DNA of 64,000 nt from Verpa conica (lineage: Eukaryota > Ascomycota > Pezizomycetes > Pezizales > Morchellaceae): contig JAUFSD010000013.1 in the NCBI GenBank assembly GCA_033030425.1, forward strand, positions 1,469,697 to 1,533,696, read 5' to 3'. Position 1 is the stretch's first letter. Each line of letters starts with the position of its first letter. The notes under the pieces were generated by a model that was not told the DNA's origin, ran no database searches, and saw only the letters and a list, made by a program, of their open reading frames with translations. Below, one piece after another: positions 45,901 to 57,659 of the stretch. A program made the position numbers and the translations under genes.

Positions 45901-48900
45901 ATGGATGAGGTAACTGGCGTCACATCTCGCCTTGATCTGGGTTTTGGAGGTATCCAGTCGCAGGATAATATCAGGTATTTCACACAGTGGTATTTTGGGT
46001 TCATTGATACACGCTGCGATATACGGCTGTGTGGAGGCAATGAGGACAAGTACTAACGTTGTCAATTACAGCAATCGAGCCGGGGAAGTCCAACCAGACG
46101 AGCTGGTTGAATTATCAAATAACGGAAGGTTTGTATATCTGTTTTAAGCCATGGGTTGATTGTTTTTCTTAACGTTTTTTTCGGTTCTAATTTTGTCGAT
46201 ACTTTTAGATCCGGCAACGACCAACCCCGGGAACAAGAACTAAATGAAATAACTATATCATCGAATAGTGAAGGGTTTGTATATCTATCTTAGCTTATCG
46301 GGTTTCTTCCCCTCTGGTTCTAACTTTGTCGATACCTTTAGACCCCCGAGAACTCAACGCCGTCAGGCTTTGCCAAACGAAGACGATGACAATTTTCCGG
46401 TTAAAGATATAACTATGCTAGAGCCCAGCCTGGCTGTTCTGGAAGCATCGGGTAAGACCTCGATCGATGAAGATATCCTTGAGGAGTTTGAGAAACAGAA
46501 GGAAGCGGGGTTCGTACACCTCGACGGAGAAGAGGAAGATCGATTCCTTGATGAATCTGATAATTATGAAAATTCTCGCTCCAGTCGGATCAGGGAAAAC
46601 TCCTCAATTGAAAAAACTTCGGTCGGGGAATTACGGATGAAACGAGCGTCTCTAAAAGATCTTACGCCCCAACAGCAAGAGTACCATGTAGGGAAAATGT
46701 TGAATACTCGAATGGGTATCGACTGGGCGGAAGAAAATGAGGACCACTGCGTGCAAGGCGCTTTTATGGATCGAATAAAGCTGACGTATCACATTGACTA
46801 TACTTCTGCCGATGCCGCCCCGTTTAAGGCACTGACAGGTCCAGAGGCAACTTCACAGAATGTTAATGTTCGAATCACGTTTGCGGCGTGGAATCAGGCA
46901 TACCAGTCAGTACGAGGCCGGTGCATTAACTTTTCGGTTTATGAAAGATGTTTCGCGTTTGGAAAAATCGGAGAGGTCAAAGTTTTCCTTGTGATGCAGC
47001 CAAGATCAGGGGACATCGCAAACTCGGCGAATTATGATGTTACTCCTGCAAAAGCATCGTCGCAAGCTGCACTAATACCTGCCCATGCGCGTCAGTTATT
47101 CGCATACCTACTGGATGTTGCTTTATCTGTCCCATGCGTTAGCCGTAGAGGTTTTACCGAGGAAATGAAGTTATGGGGGAAAGAAGAAGTATCATTGGAT
47201 CTCGCAGACTGGAAAGCCTACCAAGAGGCAATTATGGTGCGCTGGCCAACGTTCGTTACCAGCAACCCGGAGTCATTCTGGACGGACCACATCCCCACGA
47301 TCCACGCCTATCATTATGGGCAAGACACAACATTTCTTCGCTCAGAACTTCAAACCGGAAAGATGGCTGATGATATGAGTGAACTGTATAATCCGGAAAC
47401 AATCCAGGATTTTACCTTCGCACTTGCCACGATGGTTGAATATTCAACTATTAATCCGACACACGTAAATAATGCTTTTATGTCAGAAAAACCGCCGCAG
47501 CAGGGAGAGCCTTTCCTCGAGACAATGGGTGTTGCATTTGATACCCGAAATATCACAGCGGAGTACGACAATCCTCGCGCTTCTAAGTTACGAATATTTC
47601 CCGTTGGATTTTCTCCTACGGTATGTTCATTTCAAGCAAACTGTGCACCTCTGTCATACCGGAGGTTCGTTTTAGACCCACTGAATCGTAAACTTGCCGA
47701 AGAAAACGGTCTCTCCCCCCACCAGACTGTTGTTAAAGATGGAATATTCCAAGGGTACTTGGGGATTACTGCGCATATCAGAAAACGTCAATGGACATTT
47801 GAGATAGGCAAAGGAAAGAATGTCGCCTCACTCTGTTCACCGAAAGAGATGAGTGCCGCGCATACAACCAAGAGAAAAGGATTCATATCCGAGGTTACTG
47901 AAAATAAGCCATTTACGGTATTCGATAAAGCCCTTAAACGGGCCCGTAAAAACCACCGTGTGGGAGTTAGGATTGAACCGGTTATCTCCATTGAAATTCC
48001 TCTCTTGAAAGCTGAAAACAGGACGTGGGATTATATTTGTACTAATATAATCCATCCACTTACATACTGGTTCAAAGGTGGCCGAGCTATCTTAGACCGG
48101 TGGACTCGGATGTACTACACGGATGTCTTCCCCCAAGTCCTTCATGAGTTTTCGTGGATCTTTATGGTTTCGCTTCGATCTATGAGAAGACAGTGGTCTT
48201 TAAACCGCCGTCAGTTAGGACTTGTGGGATCAGAAGCAGTTTCGACATTAGAAAGACTAGCGGCGTATATGTTTACGGGAAACAAGGCGCATATACCCAA
48301 GACGCTCTGGAATTACCTTCAACTATATGAATCCCTGGAATCCTTCGGCTGGCCTTTCATCGATCCGCAGCGTATTGATCTGACATCAATCCCAAGTCCA
48401 TCTGCGAAATCAGAATGGTTGCAAGCTGGAGATGACGACTTCACGCTTGTGTTAACACACTTAAAAGGTCTATCATTTCATTTTGGACATGAAACTGCGT
48501 CTAGAAGAGCTCTGCAAATGTCACTGCTGAGCTCGAATAGTATTGATGGCCCAACAGGTGCCGCTACAAGAGTAAGACAGATTCTTGCAACCATGTTTAT
48601 TCCTGAAATGGTTGAAGTGACCTGTTTTGGCCTTAAAAACACCCATACAACCCTGACAACGACACAATGGACAGCCATTAAGGATCCTAATAACGAGGCG
48701 GAGGTCGACAGTGTTGAGGCGCTCATTCCTGCGAGGGAAATGGCTATGTACCGCTGGAAGGAGGAAGTTAACCCTTTCGAGTTGGAAACGATGGACAGGA
48801 TTATAACTATGTTTTATCGTTCGACTGTACTGGGCGCTAAAATCACCGAGTTCCCACGCAGTGCCATACCTTTTTTGAAGCCCAACGAGTTTGCTGGACT

Positions 48901-49952
48901 AATTATGCAGTGGGCCAAAGAAGACTCCATTAAGAATGGGACTACTGCAGCAGGTAAGCCGAAGGCGTCTTTCAGCCGACCCAGCCATGCGTGGCTTCCA
49001 GCTCTTTTGGGTTTGGTTGATCCCGGCTCGAGTGACATATCTGCAGATGTTTGGGCCCTGGCAATATCTAGTGGATTACGTGACCTCAGGATAGACATAA
49101 TTCCTGGGCCGTATAATCAGAAGTTGTCATCAGTCCGGTTCACAAGATTACAGGATTACATTAGCACGTCAGAGAAACCCGTTGTTCTGGACGCAAACTT
49201 TAATAGCTCTACATCCGCCTATGCTCTTTTAAAAGTACAATCATCAATCAGAAAGATGCCATTCCCATTCCCATTCCCAACCCTACCTCCATTACTCACA
49301 GAAGGGTATCGGAAGGTTATGGATAATCTGAGGAACAAAGAAGATAATGTGTCTTCAGGACTTACTTCACTAGATTTGCAGTTATTCTTTGGAGCTTCAT
49401 ATGCACTATTGGACCTGAGTAGCCATGCACACCAGTATATCATGATTGTAGGGTGGTGCTTATCAGCCCTTCCTTCTCCTCCGGTCGGCACAAGGTGGTT
49501 TGGCGACAGCCGCGATTATAAATTATCTCCAGGCTCGAAATCGTGCGCTCATCGAGGTTCATGGTACTTCTTATTTGTAGCACGATGTCTGCTGCATACC
49601 GAGCCGTCTTTAGCCCACCACAACCTTAAGCTAATTATTAAAGTAATTGGTGCGTTTATTATCCTTTGCTCCCCTTTTTGATATATATGCCGGGGGTATT
49701 TTAACAAGTTTATTAGAGCACCGTAAAATCAATTCACGTTTGATTGAAGCGCTTCGTATCGTTGTGCGTAAACCCGGCTGTCGCCGCCCTCATGCATGGA
49801 TCGATGATCTCGATTCGAATACGAGACGCTTCTTCATAGAGGAGGTTGAAAGAGTGGAGGAGTGCTGGGGTCAAGGGTTAAAATCCGTCCTAAGCCTATG
49901 GCTCTCGGACAATATGTTATCTCTTGCTTTTGCATCTATTGTTGCTGATTAG
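45901..49952 (+). CDS. Large protein of unknown family (1246 aa)
   Basis: Exons 45901-45974, 46072-46128, 46209-46274, 46342-49649 and 49717-49952 join with consistent phase. The three 5' introns are all phase 2; two begin GTTTGTATATCT, and the first has a perfect TACTAAC branch. Small 5' exons encode an acidic N terminus (NRAGEVQPDELVELSN and SGNDQPREQELNEITI). A cluster of acid residues runs to about residue 200. The long body is globular, with conserved-looking segments KMLNTRMGIDWAEENEDH, LPRVL-like FPQVLHEFSWIF, ERLAAYMFTG and SHAWLPALLG. No catalytic motif, zinc finger or membrane span is evident. The ERLxxYxFTG and LHEF patterns vaguely recall uncharacterised expanded fungal families. 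It sits 630 bp upstream of, and in the same direction as, the DUF3723-like gene. Confidence 0.7.
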
Positions 49953-50298
49953 TGGTTCGCGGGTAACGCCTTACTTCATTCCGGGAGTGTATGAGGAGGT
50001 ATCAAAATAGGATAAATGTTCTAGTTCGTTGGAGTTAGTCTATATGTACTTTCTTCAGGTGACGATTTAATAAAATGAATTTTTTTCTTCTGGGATCGAT
50101 CGAGGTAAAAGAAATCAGGAATAAAGAAATAGTTTGTCTAGCTGTTTGGGTAAGTAAGTTTTTGTTCACGCTGCAGCTGTATCATATACTATGTGATATA
50201 ATAACAATTATTCTTATTTTTTACATATAAAGAACAATTCTAAAGGGAAAGGTCTCGCCAGTAGGACTTTCGGGGTGTGTAGAGTCAAAGGCGCGTTA

Positions 50299-50335
<37 letters not shown>

Positions 50336-50585
50336 CATGAGGCTCTGCTCGGTGGTTTGAGGCTCTGCTTGGTTGAGGCTCCGCTTGGTTGTTTGAGGCT
50401 CTGCTGACTCAGTGTCTACCACCTCTTGATCTCCCCTCACCTAGCGTTTGAACTCCACACAACAGCACTACAACACCCTTCAGAAGAAGTCTTATTGATC
50501 ATTTGATTAGAGACTACCTATCGGGACCAGTTATATATCACAAAATTCATATACGTCTTCTTCTTTCCTGCCCTAATAATTCCAG
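49953..50585. promoter_or_regulatory. Upstream region of DUF3723-like gene
   Basis: It has a pure T-run of ~28 at about 50307-50335. About four imperfect ~20-bp repeats of GTTTGAGGCTCTGCT follow, between 50337 and 50410. CT- and CA-rich leader sequence precedes ATG 50586. It is inferred to hold the promoter. Confidence 0.5.
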
Positions 50586-53500
50586 ATGCCAAAGAAACGC
50601 GAAGCACCGGGCGCGTCCCAGGAGGATCATGGCAAGAAGAAAGTAAAAACAACTAAGAAGGTAATGGCTCTGGTGGCGTGTGCAAGGATATATAGCTAAT
50701 ATTTGCGCCAAAGGCTCCTTCCAGACCCGGAGATATCGACGTTGAGTCTCAGGTCAAGGGTAGGGAGGTTGATAGCATGAAGATGGAGCTTCTAAAGAAG
50801 CAATTTTTTCTCGGTACCTATAGAATTTCTATATCTAATCTTGACTTCGAATGGAAAGGCGGGGACAATACAACCCAGCGACCCGTAGACCAAATACATG
50901 TACGGACACTGCAGAATGATTTCGCCTCAAGTGGTTTACGACGCGTCCATCCCCGTAATCATATTGCTGCCCTTGTACCCCGCAAAGTATTCGATGAAGC
51001 TGTCCAATTTACTATCAAACACGATGGTGCAGACCCTTTTGAAATCCAGAACAACCGATCCCGCCCCGACGAAAACGATCCACAATGGCAAGTTGGTCAC
51101 TTAGACTCCACGCGAACTGACGAAGATGGTTTAACCGACCTTGATCGCGCTTTAAACAAGCTTTTTGGTGTTCCGCGGTTGCTCTTTTCAGCAGGTGTAC
51201 TGCTGGAGGCTCAGTCGGGCCAGCACCGTATTCATGCTCTCCGGGGTATGTTTGCCTCGGAGAAGGATAAATGGTGGGTTGTTGCTTTGTATTCTGATGG
51301 TAAGGCATTCTCTCCTGATATATTCACAAATTACTAATTGTTGAATAGGTCTACCTGCTGCTGCAAAAGAGGATCTTAGGCTAAATTTGACCGAGTTACA
51401 TCGACCCCCGAGTTTTGCAGAGATATGGTTAAACTTGAGAAAATACGAAGAGCAAGGGGCAGATCAGCACGTACGTGCTTCAATTGAAGGTGCCGCAAAA
51501 GGAAAAGCCAAAATGCAGCAACTCTATGGTTACAAGTCATACCACTCTGCTCTTACGGATGTCCTCGAGTACAGGGGGTTCTGGCCACAGTTTGTTCCTG
51601 GGCTGTTATCCCGCATGCTGCCTCTACGCTGCATCGACGAAAATGTCAGGTATCTTCGCAGGATTCATCAAATTTGGTCTAATATCGGTTATGGAATTCC
51701 GTACTTCCAAGCGTTAGTGGATGAAAAAACTGTTAAGCAGATTCAAGGCCTGGCCCCTGCACGGTTCGCTGACGATGCCGACACTGTTATTACTGGAATG
51801 CGGGAGAACTTCCTTTTTCCGAAAATCGTTGATAAAGAATTCCGATCATCTATATTGAGTAGACTACTTCTCATAGATTACCGCATTTTATCCCTGGATA
51901 CCTACGCCGATGACACTAAGTCCATGCAATTTTTCTCACGCGTCATGAGTGATGTTGCTACCTGGTGCTCCGTCGACTTCCTCCCCTCCGTAAAAACAAA
52001 AACAAAACAGGCTAAGTCAGGAAGAGATCACACACCTCGGACGATATCAACTTCTATAATGTCCTCATGGGACCTCACAAAGGACAAGAACTATCAACAG
52101 TATTATCTTGACGGCGATGATCTAATGCCGCTACAGAATCGACTTAGCGATCAAATATACGCCACCGGTTGTTACCGACAGCTGTGGTACTTTGTTATAC
52201 GTAATATCTGGCAACTACGTCAGATTTACCCGCCAAACCGCGAACTTCCGGAAGTTCAATCACTCCCGTGGGTTCCGGAAAAGGACTATACGCCTATTAC
52301 ACTCGATCGCATAGATGAGGAAGCGACAATTGTCTATAACAATCGCTTTTCTGTATATGCTTGGAGGAAATTGTGGGAAATCGTCCATACATTTGGCTTC
52401 ACGACGCCAAATGCTGAGTCCTTTGGTTTAGGGCCTGAATTTTGTAAGCAGGAGGGAATTTCTGCAATGGACCCGAAATTGAAGGGTGGGGTAGAGGATG
52501 CATCTGTCTTACAGAAGGCCGTGGAGACGCTTAGGCCTTCTCTAACTCAAGATGACATTTCTGTTACGGTTCGACGTCTGTTAGCGATTTTACCTAGCCG
52601 AACGAGTAGGGAATTGGAGGCTCTCGCTGAGGTCTGCCCGCAGACAAGCCAACCGCAGAGAAGAACAGGTACTATGGGTGAGATTTGGTTGCCTGGCTTT
52701 AATACTTGTGTTCCCCACATAAATTATGGTTTGGTATCACGTTCACTATGTCCTTCGCCGGGAAGCATGACTCCAATTGAGGAAGATGAGGTTATAGCAA
52801 GTGTAACGTGGTTTGTTAAGCGTGACTGGATATTCACATATTTGCACACGTTTAAAGACGGTGCTCCCTTGTTTGGACCTCGGAAGGGTCCTTGGCCTCC
52901 GCCTATGTCAGATGAAGACGCGGGGAGGACCTTTATCGCATTTTCCCAGGAGTTAGATGAAATTTCCCTTGAGAGGGAGATCAATGTTGGCTTTGGTGGA
53001 TCTACTAATAGGGTCTCGGCCCCCGGGGATGCGCAAGCGGTGTCAATGAGTATAAGTCTTCCTTCTGCTTCTCGGTCGGAGGAACAAAACATAATCTCCC
53101 CCAAGCCACCGACTCAACATCATGGTAGTAGCTCCCAACTCGTACTTACGCCTTTAATTGAGGCCGGAAGCCGTAAGCTAGCCCAAATTGTGTTGTAATT
53201 TCATCTATTGATAGAACACATGCTAACTTAGCTTATTTTACCGGAACTTGGTAAGGGGTTGAAAAGCCGGATGTCAGAATTCCTACGTCTCCTGTGGGTC
53301 TTGAGGCCGTCATTCAAGAGCGCAAGGTTTTGAGTACCGGCAGTTTTACAAATGACAGCGGTGATGGCATAGCTTCTGCTATGTGTCGCAAGGAGCTTGT
53401 TTCTTGCGCACGTGGAAGTTCCCCCGGAGATACCGAGTGCTTAACGGTGATGGATATGGATGATGAAGATCTCAATATCCCCGATACGGCCCTTGGGGAT

Positions 53501-54892
53501 GATGAGGATCCCATTAATGCCGGTAAGTCCCACTGTGTTTTTCCTCGGCTCAACGACATATTCTAGGTATTTGACTTATAGTTTCTAGATGACGTAGTTG
53601 CCGGATATGGCGATGTTGACTGCCACAGCGTTGGTACAACCGCAAGAGGTGGTAAGTATCCCCAGTCTTTCACAACAACTCAGAAGCTAAAGACACTGCC
53701 GAAAGAATAGGCTCATCACCAGGATATGATGCTGACCAAGAAGAACTTGCAGCAAAAATGCCACGTGTATCTTTTTTGACCAAACATATATCTCCGGTAA
53801 AGATGACTCAATATCTCTTATTCAACTTCACCCATTATTAGAAAGAGCTAATGTGAATTTTATTTGTTAAGTTTTCAAACACTTCCGGACGAGTCGGATC
53901 CGCAGAGGATAATAGTAGTGAACCAGTCGCTGGGGGTGTTGGATATAAGGATTCTGGGGCAAGTGATAATCCGTTGCAGCCTAAAAGAGTTACATTGGCC
54001 GTAATTGGTGATTCACTGCCGATAGGTGGATCAACAGGCTCACATTACGATCTAAGTGGGATTGCAGGTGGTACGTTTCTACTTTTATCGCTTTCATTAG
54101 CGTGTCTGAAGATTTTAACTAAGGTATTTTATAGTGCGGGCGGATATTTCTAGGGATGGAGGATTGCTGCTACCCCACAAGACCTCGGTGGGGCCTTCCA
54201 CTAATAATCGGCTTGGCGACGACGATGAGGGGGGGGAGGAAGAGCGGGGGGCGGTATCTACTTCTCAAATGACCGATGTTCAACAGGAGAAAAAAGTCAA
54301 AGCCAAAATCAAAGTTAAAGCCAAACCCAACGAGAAGGTGAATGACAGCATATCTTCGTTAAAGCAGAAAGGCTATCGTGCTCCCGGCGAGGGTAGAACG
54401 CCTGAAGAAGAGCAGGGCGTGGAGGACAAGGTGAAATCGGGTCGTCGTAAGCCGCCTGGCGGACCTAAGCGTAAGCCATCCAGCGCCCCAAAAAGAAGAA
54501 TTAGAAATGTGTCTTCATTGCCTGGCCCCTCTGGAACTACATCAGACGATTCCGGCGGTCCTCCGTTGAGAGACACCCAACTCTCTTTGCAACCCATTTC
54601 AAAAACACAGCCCGAGTTCGGATCAGACTCTGGTGATTCCATCGAAGAAGCTGCAAGCTACCAGGATCCAGTGCGAGGATCTTCTGAACACGTCCGTGTG
54701 CCACAGACACCTCAGGCATCACTTAATAGACGTAGTGCTCGTATCAGCATCTCTCCCGATACCGATGTTCATAAATCTGGTGGTTATATTGTTAAACCAA
54801 CAGCTGCAACTTATAACTCTGCTTTAGGCGTACCGGCCGCACCAGGCGGGTTTAGTACCAAGGATAATGATGATCCATGGGTAAGGGAATAA
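50586..54892 (+). CDS. DUF3723/ParB-like domain protein with long basic tail (~1287 aa)
   Basis: Exons 50586-50660, 50714-51299, 51349-53189, 53267-53522, 53589-53651, 53711-53796, 53872-54070 and 54135-54892 join in phase; the 53189/53267 junction is the weakest. Residues 1-25 are a basic NLS-like start (MPKKREAP, KKKVKTTKK). Residues ~55-250 match the DUF3723 pattern: RPVDQIHVRTLQ, NHIAALVPRKVF, then AQSGQHRIHALRG, KWWVVALYSDGL and LRLNLTELHRPPSFAEIW. The GQHRI-A core resembles the GxHR motif of ParB-type domains. A large helical region follows to ~835. The last 450 residues are low-complexity, ending in basic patches (KVKAKIKVKAKP, GRRKPPGGPKRK) suited to nuclear or DNA binding. DUF3723 genes are recurrent cargo in Starship giant transposons; function is unproven. 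Confidence 0.7.
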
Positions 54893-55127
54893 ATTTATTT
54901 CTTTTTGGGCCACTGGTAGTGGGTTGTAGGCTTATTTTAGCCAGCAAGGCTAAATAACTTATAACTGGGGTATGATAAGGGGGTTTAAAAGGTAAGAATA
55001 TATTGATTCTACGCGAATTAGCTAAATATTATTTGGAGCATTTAGACTAACTAATACAGGTATTCAGTGAGGTTGGAGATGTTATTTTTCTTACGGACTC
55101 TTGGATGTATTTAATCAATGTATTTTC
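54893..55127. other. 3' flank of DUF3723-like gene
   Basis: AT-rich, with no feature beyond a probable 3'UTR. Confidence 0.5.
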
Positions 55128-55412
55128 ACTTGTCTTTCATCACGTATTCTCACTTGACTTTCAATCATTTATTCTCACTCATCTTTAAGTCACATAATCT
55201 CACTCGTTTATTCTCACTCGTCTTTAAGTCATATAATCTTACTCGTTTATTAACTCACATAATCTCACTCGTCATTTCGGCCACATAATCTCACTCGTCA
55301 TTTCGGCCACATAATCTCACTCGTCTTTTCGGCCACATAATCTCACTCGTTTCTTAACTCACATAATCTCACTCGCTATTCGATCACCTAATCTCACTCG
55401 TCCTATATCATA
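55128..55412. repeat. 26-bp periodic array with CTCACTCG core
   Basis: About eleven to twelve units. The cleanest, around 55255-55345, repeat CACATAATCTCACTCG plus about ten variable bases (TCATTTCGGC, TTTCTTAACT, CTATTCGATC). The core ATAATCTCACTCG is kept while the linker varies, as in the 43-bp arrays. The CACTCG word is shared with the TCACTCGG box of the nearby ~310-bp repeats. Confidence 0.8.
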
Positions 55413-55900
55413 TATTAGCACTGGTGGTTTCCACGTGAGTAATTGTTTTTTACCTTTTTCTTTTTCGGCGCAACATTTATTTCGTAGGGTAGTTTTCTTA
55501 GCTATACTGGTGCATTTCTAGGTTTCCCTTTTACGTATCTTTCACTCCAACCGTTTGAACCATCGCTGTCGGTAGCTTTTTTGGTATGGGGTGCTTTACT
55601 TGGAGTGTTCTATTGCCTCGTCTGGAGGTTAGAATTCCCTCGCACCGTTTTCCCGGATCTAACTTTCTCGACCGTTGTTGGGTCGACTTTCCTAGCCGCT
55701 TTCCCGGAGCTACTCTTATGGGCCGAGACTTTCCTAGAGCGTTTCTCAAGCCGTGGAAAACGTCTTTCTAACCGCTCTTCTCCGGCCCCAACTCGTCAGA
55801 TTTTCCCGCGGTCATGAGATTTTCCGAGCTTCTCTTTTGGGTAACCCTAGTCTGAACTTCTCTACTTCTAGTAAGGTTTTGACGAAACCTTTGGGCCCTG
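55413..55900. other. Spacer between 26-bp array and ~310-bp repeats
   Basis: Several reading frames overlap but have no motif. Words such as TTTCCCGGA and GTTTTCCCGG recur, suggesting a decayed repeat of unknown type. Confidence 0.45.
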
Positions 55901-55904
55901 AAAT

Positions 55905-56760
55905 CCTTTATCCGCTCCCGTCATGAGAGCTCACTCGGTATTTGTCACGCTTTCTCTTGTTTCCAGTGGAGCCTGTCTGACAGTGCGCTTAATGTCCTGT
56001 GACTCCTTGTATTCACTTTTACGTTTCCCCGTACCTTTGTCTCGGTAACTGGTCCACGACCCTCGCCACCTTGCCGTTCACGCCTGGACGTTCGCTGAGT
56101 ACTTGAGACCTGCGCCCTACCCTACTCACACCCTCAGACACCCCAATTCCACTATAGCACTGCTTGTCTGCCTGCCTGTCACTTTGTGGCGCTGTTTGCT
56201 TGCTTCCCTTGAGCGCGACGGTAGGAATCATGAAAGATCACTCGGTTTTTGTCGCGGTTTCACTTTTTGAGTAGTAGAGTGTAGTCTTTTTCCACAGTTG
56301 GGCCTGGCTAACAGTCTGGTCGATGTCTTGTGATCTTTTGCTTGTACCTCTGCTTGTCCAGGTACTTCTGTCTCGGAACGTGGGCGTCGACTCTCGCCAC
56401 GGTGTGGTTAACGCCTGAACGTTCGCTGACTGCTAGTAACCATCGCCTGCGCCTAACTCCCCCCCTGCTTGCTTGCCTGCTTGTCTGACTTTCTGTGGCG
56501 CTGCTTGCTTGCAGCCCCTAGGCGCTTTGGTGGGAATCACGAAAAATCACTCGGTTCTTCTCTCGACTTCTTTTTTGAGTACTGGAGGGTGGGTGTTTTT
56601 CTCTCGGCTCGCCCCCTGACAGTACTTTGTGTGTCCAGTAACTTTCTGGGTGCCTCTGGTACCTCCCTCTGTCTGTCCTGGAACTTTTCATGCTTGCGTC
56701 ACGGGCTGTCACTCGGTCTCTTTCTCGGCGCACCTTTGCTGGGGTTTTCTCCCTCTCTGG
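55905..56760. repeat. ~310-bp tandem repeats, same family as 35.8-36.8 kb
   Basis: TCACTCGG lies at 55931, 56238 and 56547, with a further diverged one near 56709. Each unit contains GTCGCGGTTTC- or GTCACGCTTTC-like sequence, TGTCTCGG, CTCGCCAC, a CGTTCGCTGA box and a CTGCTTGCTTGC-like tail, as at 36 kb. Confidence 0.75.
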
Positions 56761-57195
56761 CGCTGGCCCTGCGCAAGGGTGAACCTCCAGGTGGGAAACC
56801 CCCCCAAAACCCGCGGCACCCCCCGTTACCCCGTGGAACCGCGTTTTTTTTGTGGTTCGCGCGAGGTTCGCGCGAGGTTAGTTTAGGGTTAGTGATTAAG
56901 AATTTATTATTAACTCCAGCTAGTAGGATAAGTACAAAGTATACACTAAGTATCACCCCTGCGATTGCGCAGAGAGAAGAGACAAGTAATTAGAGAAGCA
57001 GTAAGACAGGAGAGTAGTACGGCCAGCTGCAATCCACAAAGCAAAGAAGCTTGGCGATACGCTACCAACTCAAGCTACCACCACCAAGTCACCAGTCCTC
57101 CCCTCCACTAAGGGCAAGGTACCAAGTACAGAATACCCAGTACCAAGCACCATGCGGCCCCAGTCCTCCACACCACCCCATCAATACTAGTGTCG
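56761..57195. other. Flank of LINE 3' end
   Basis: Includes the doubled phrase GGTTCGCGCGAGGTTCGCGC near 56860 and a telomere-like TTTAGGGTTAG near 56881. The CTACCACCACC-rich stretch 57050-57190 has no coding support. Confidence 0.5.
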
Positions 57196-57659
57196 TCAAA
57201 GTAAAAGAGAACAAAACTCATAAGAGACCAGCAAAATAAAAGAAATAAAGAAATAAAAGAAATAGAGAAAATAAATAGAAGCATCCATAGTAACAAAAAA
57301 ACACAAAGACGACACAAGCACTAATCGAATAAAAAGATCAATCACTCCCGTTATTAGCAGCAGCCACACGACCAGCAACAAACATATCAGCCATTCTCTT
57401 ACTCCACTCAGCCAATATATCATACGGCACGCGCCTGGGATATTGGTAAGATAATCAATCACGGTGTATTTGGTGTCAGGCGGGTGTAACACCTTGTCGA
57501 GTTCCATCAGCTCCTTTTCTTCCTCCGTCAAAACCCCAGTCAAGATACCACTCATAGCCATACAACGAACATGTCCTCTATCCCACCGAACCCCACACAG
57601 ACAAACTCTTCCAAACCCGTAGAGTCCTCGCCTCCAATCCCACAAAGTAGTTTGCTGCT

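Noticed and set aside
46268..46341. Taking ATG 46268 as the start of the large 46-50 kb gene
   Set aside because: This stretch is an intron (GTTTGT...CCTTTAG) in a model with three upstream exons of matching phase and a TACTAAC branch site.
56469..56993. 174-aa plus-strand frame
   Set aside because: It runs through the ~310-bp repeat family and flanking low-complexity sequence, and other repeat copies do not keep the frame.
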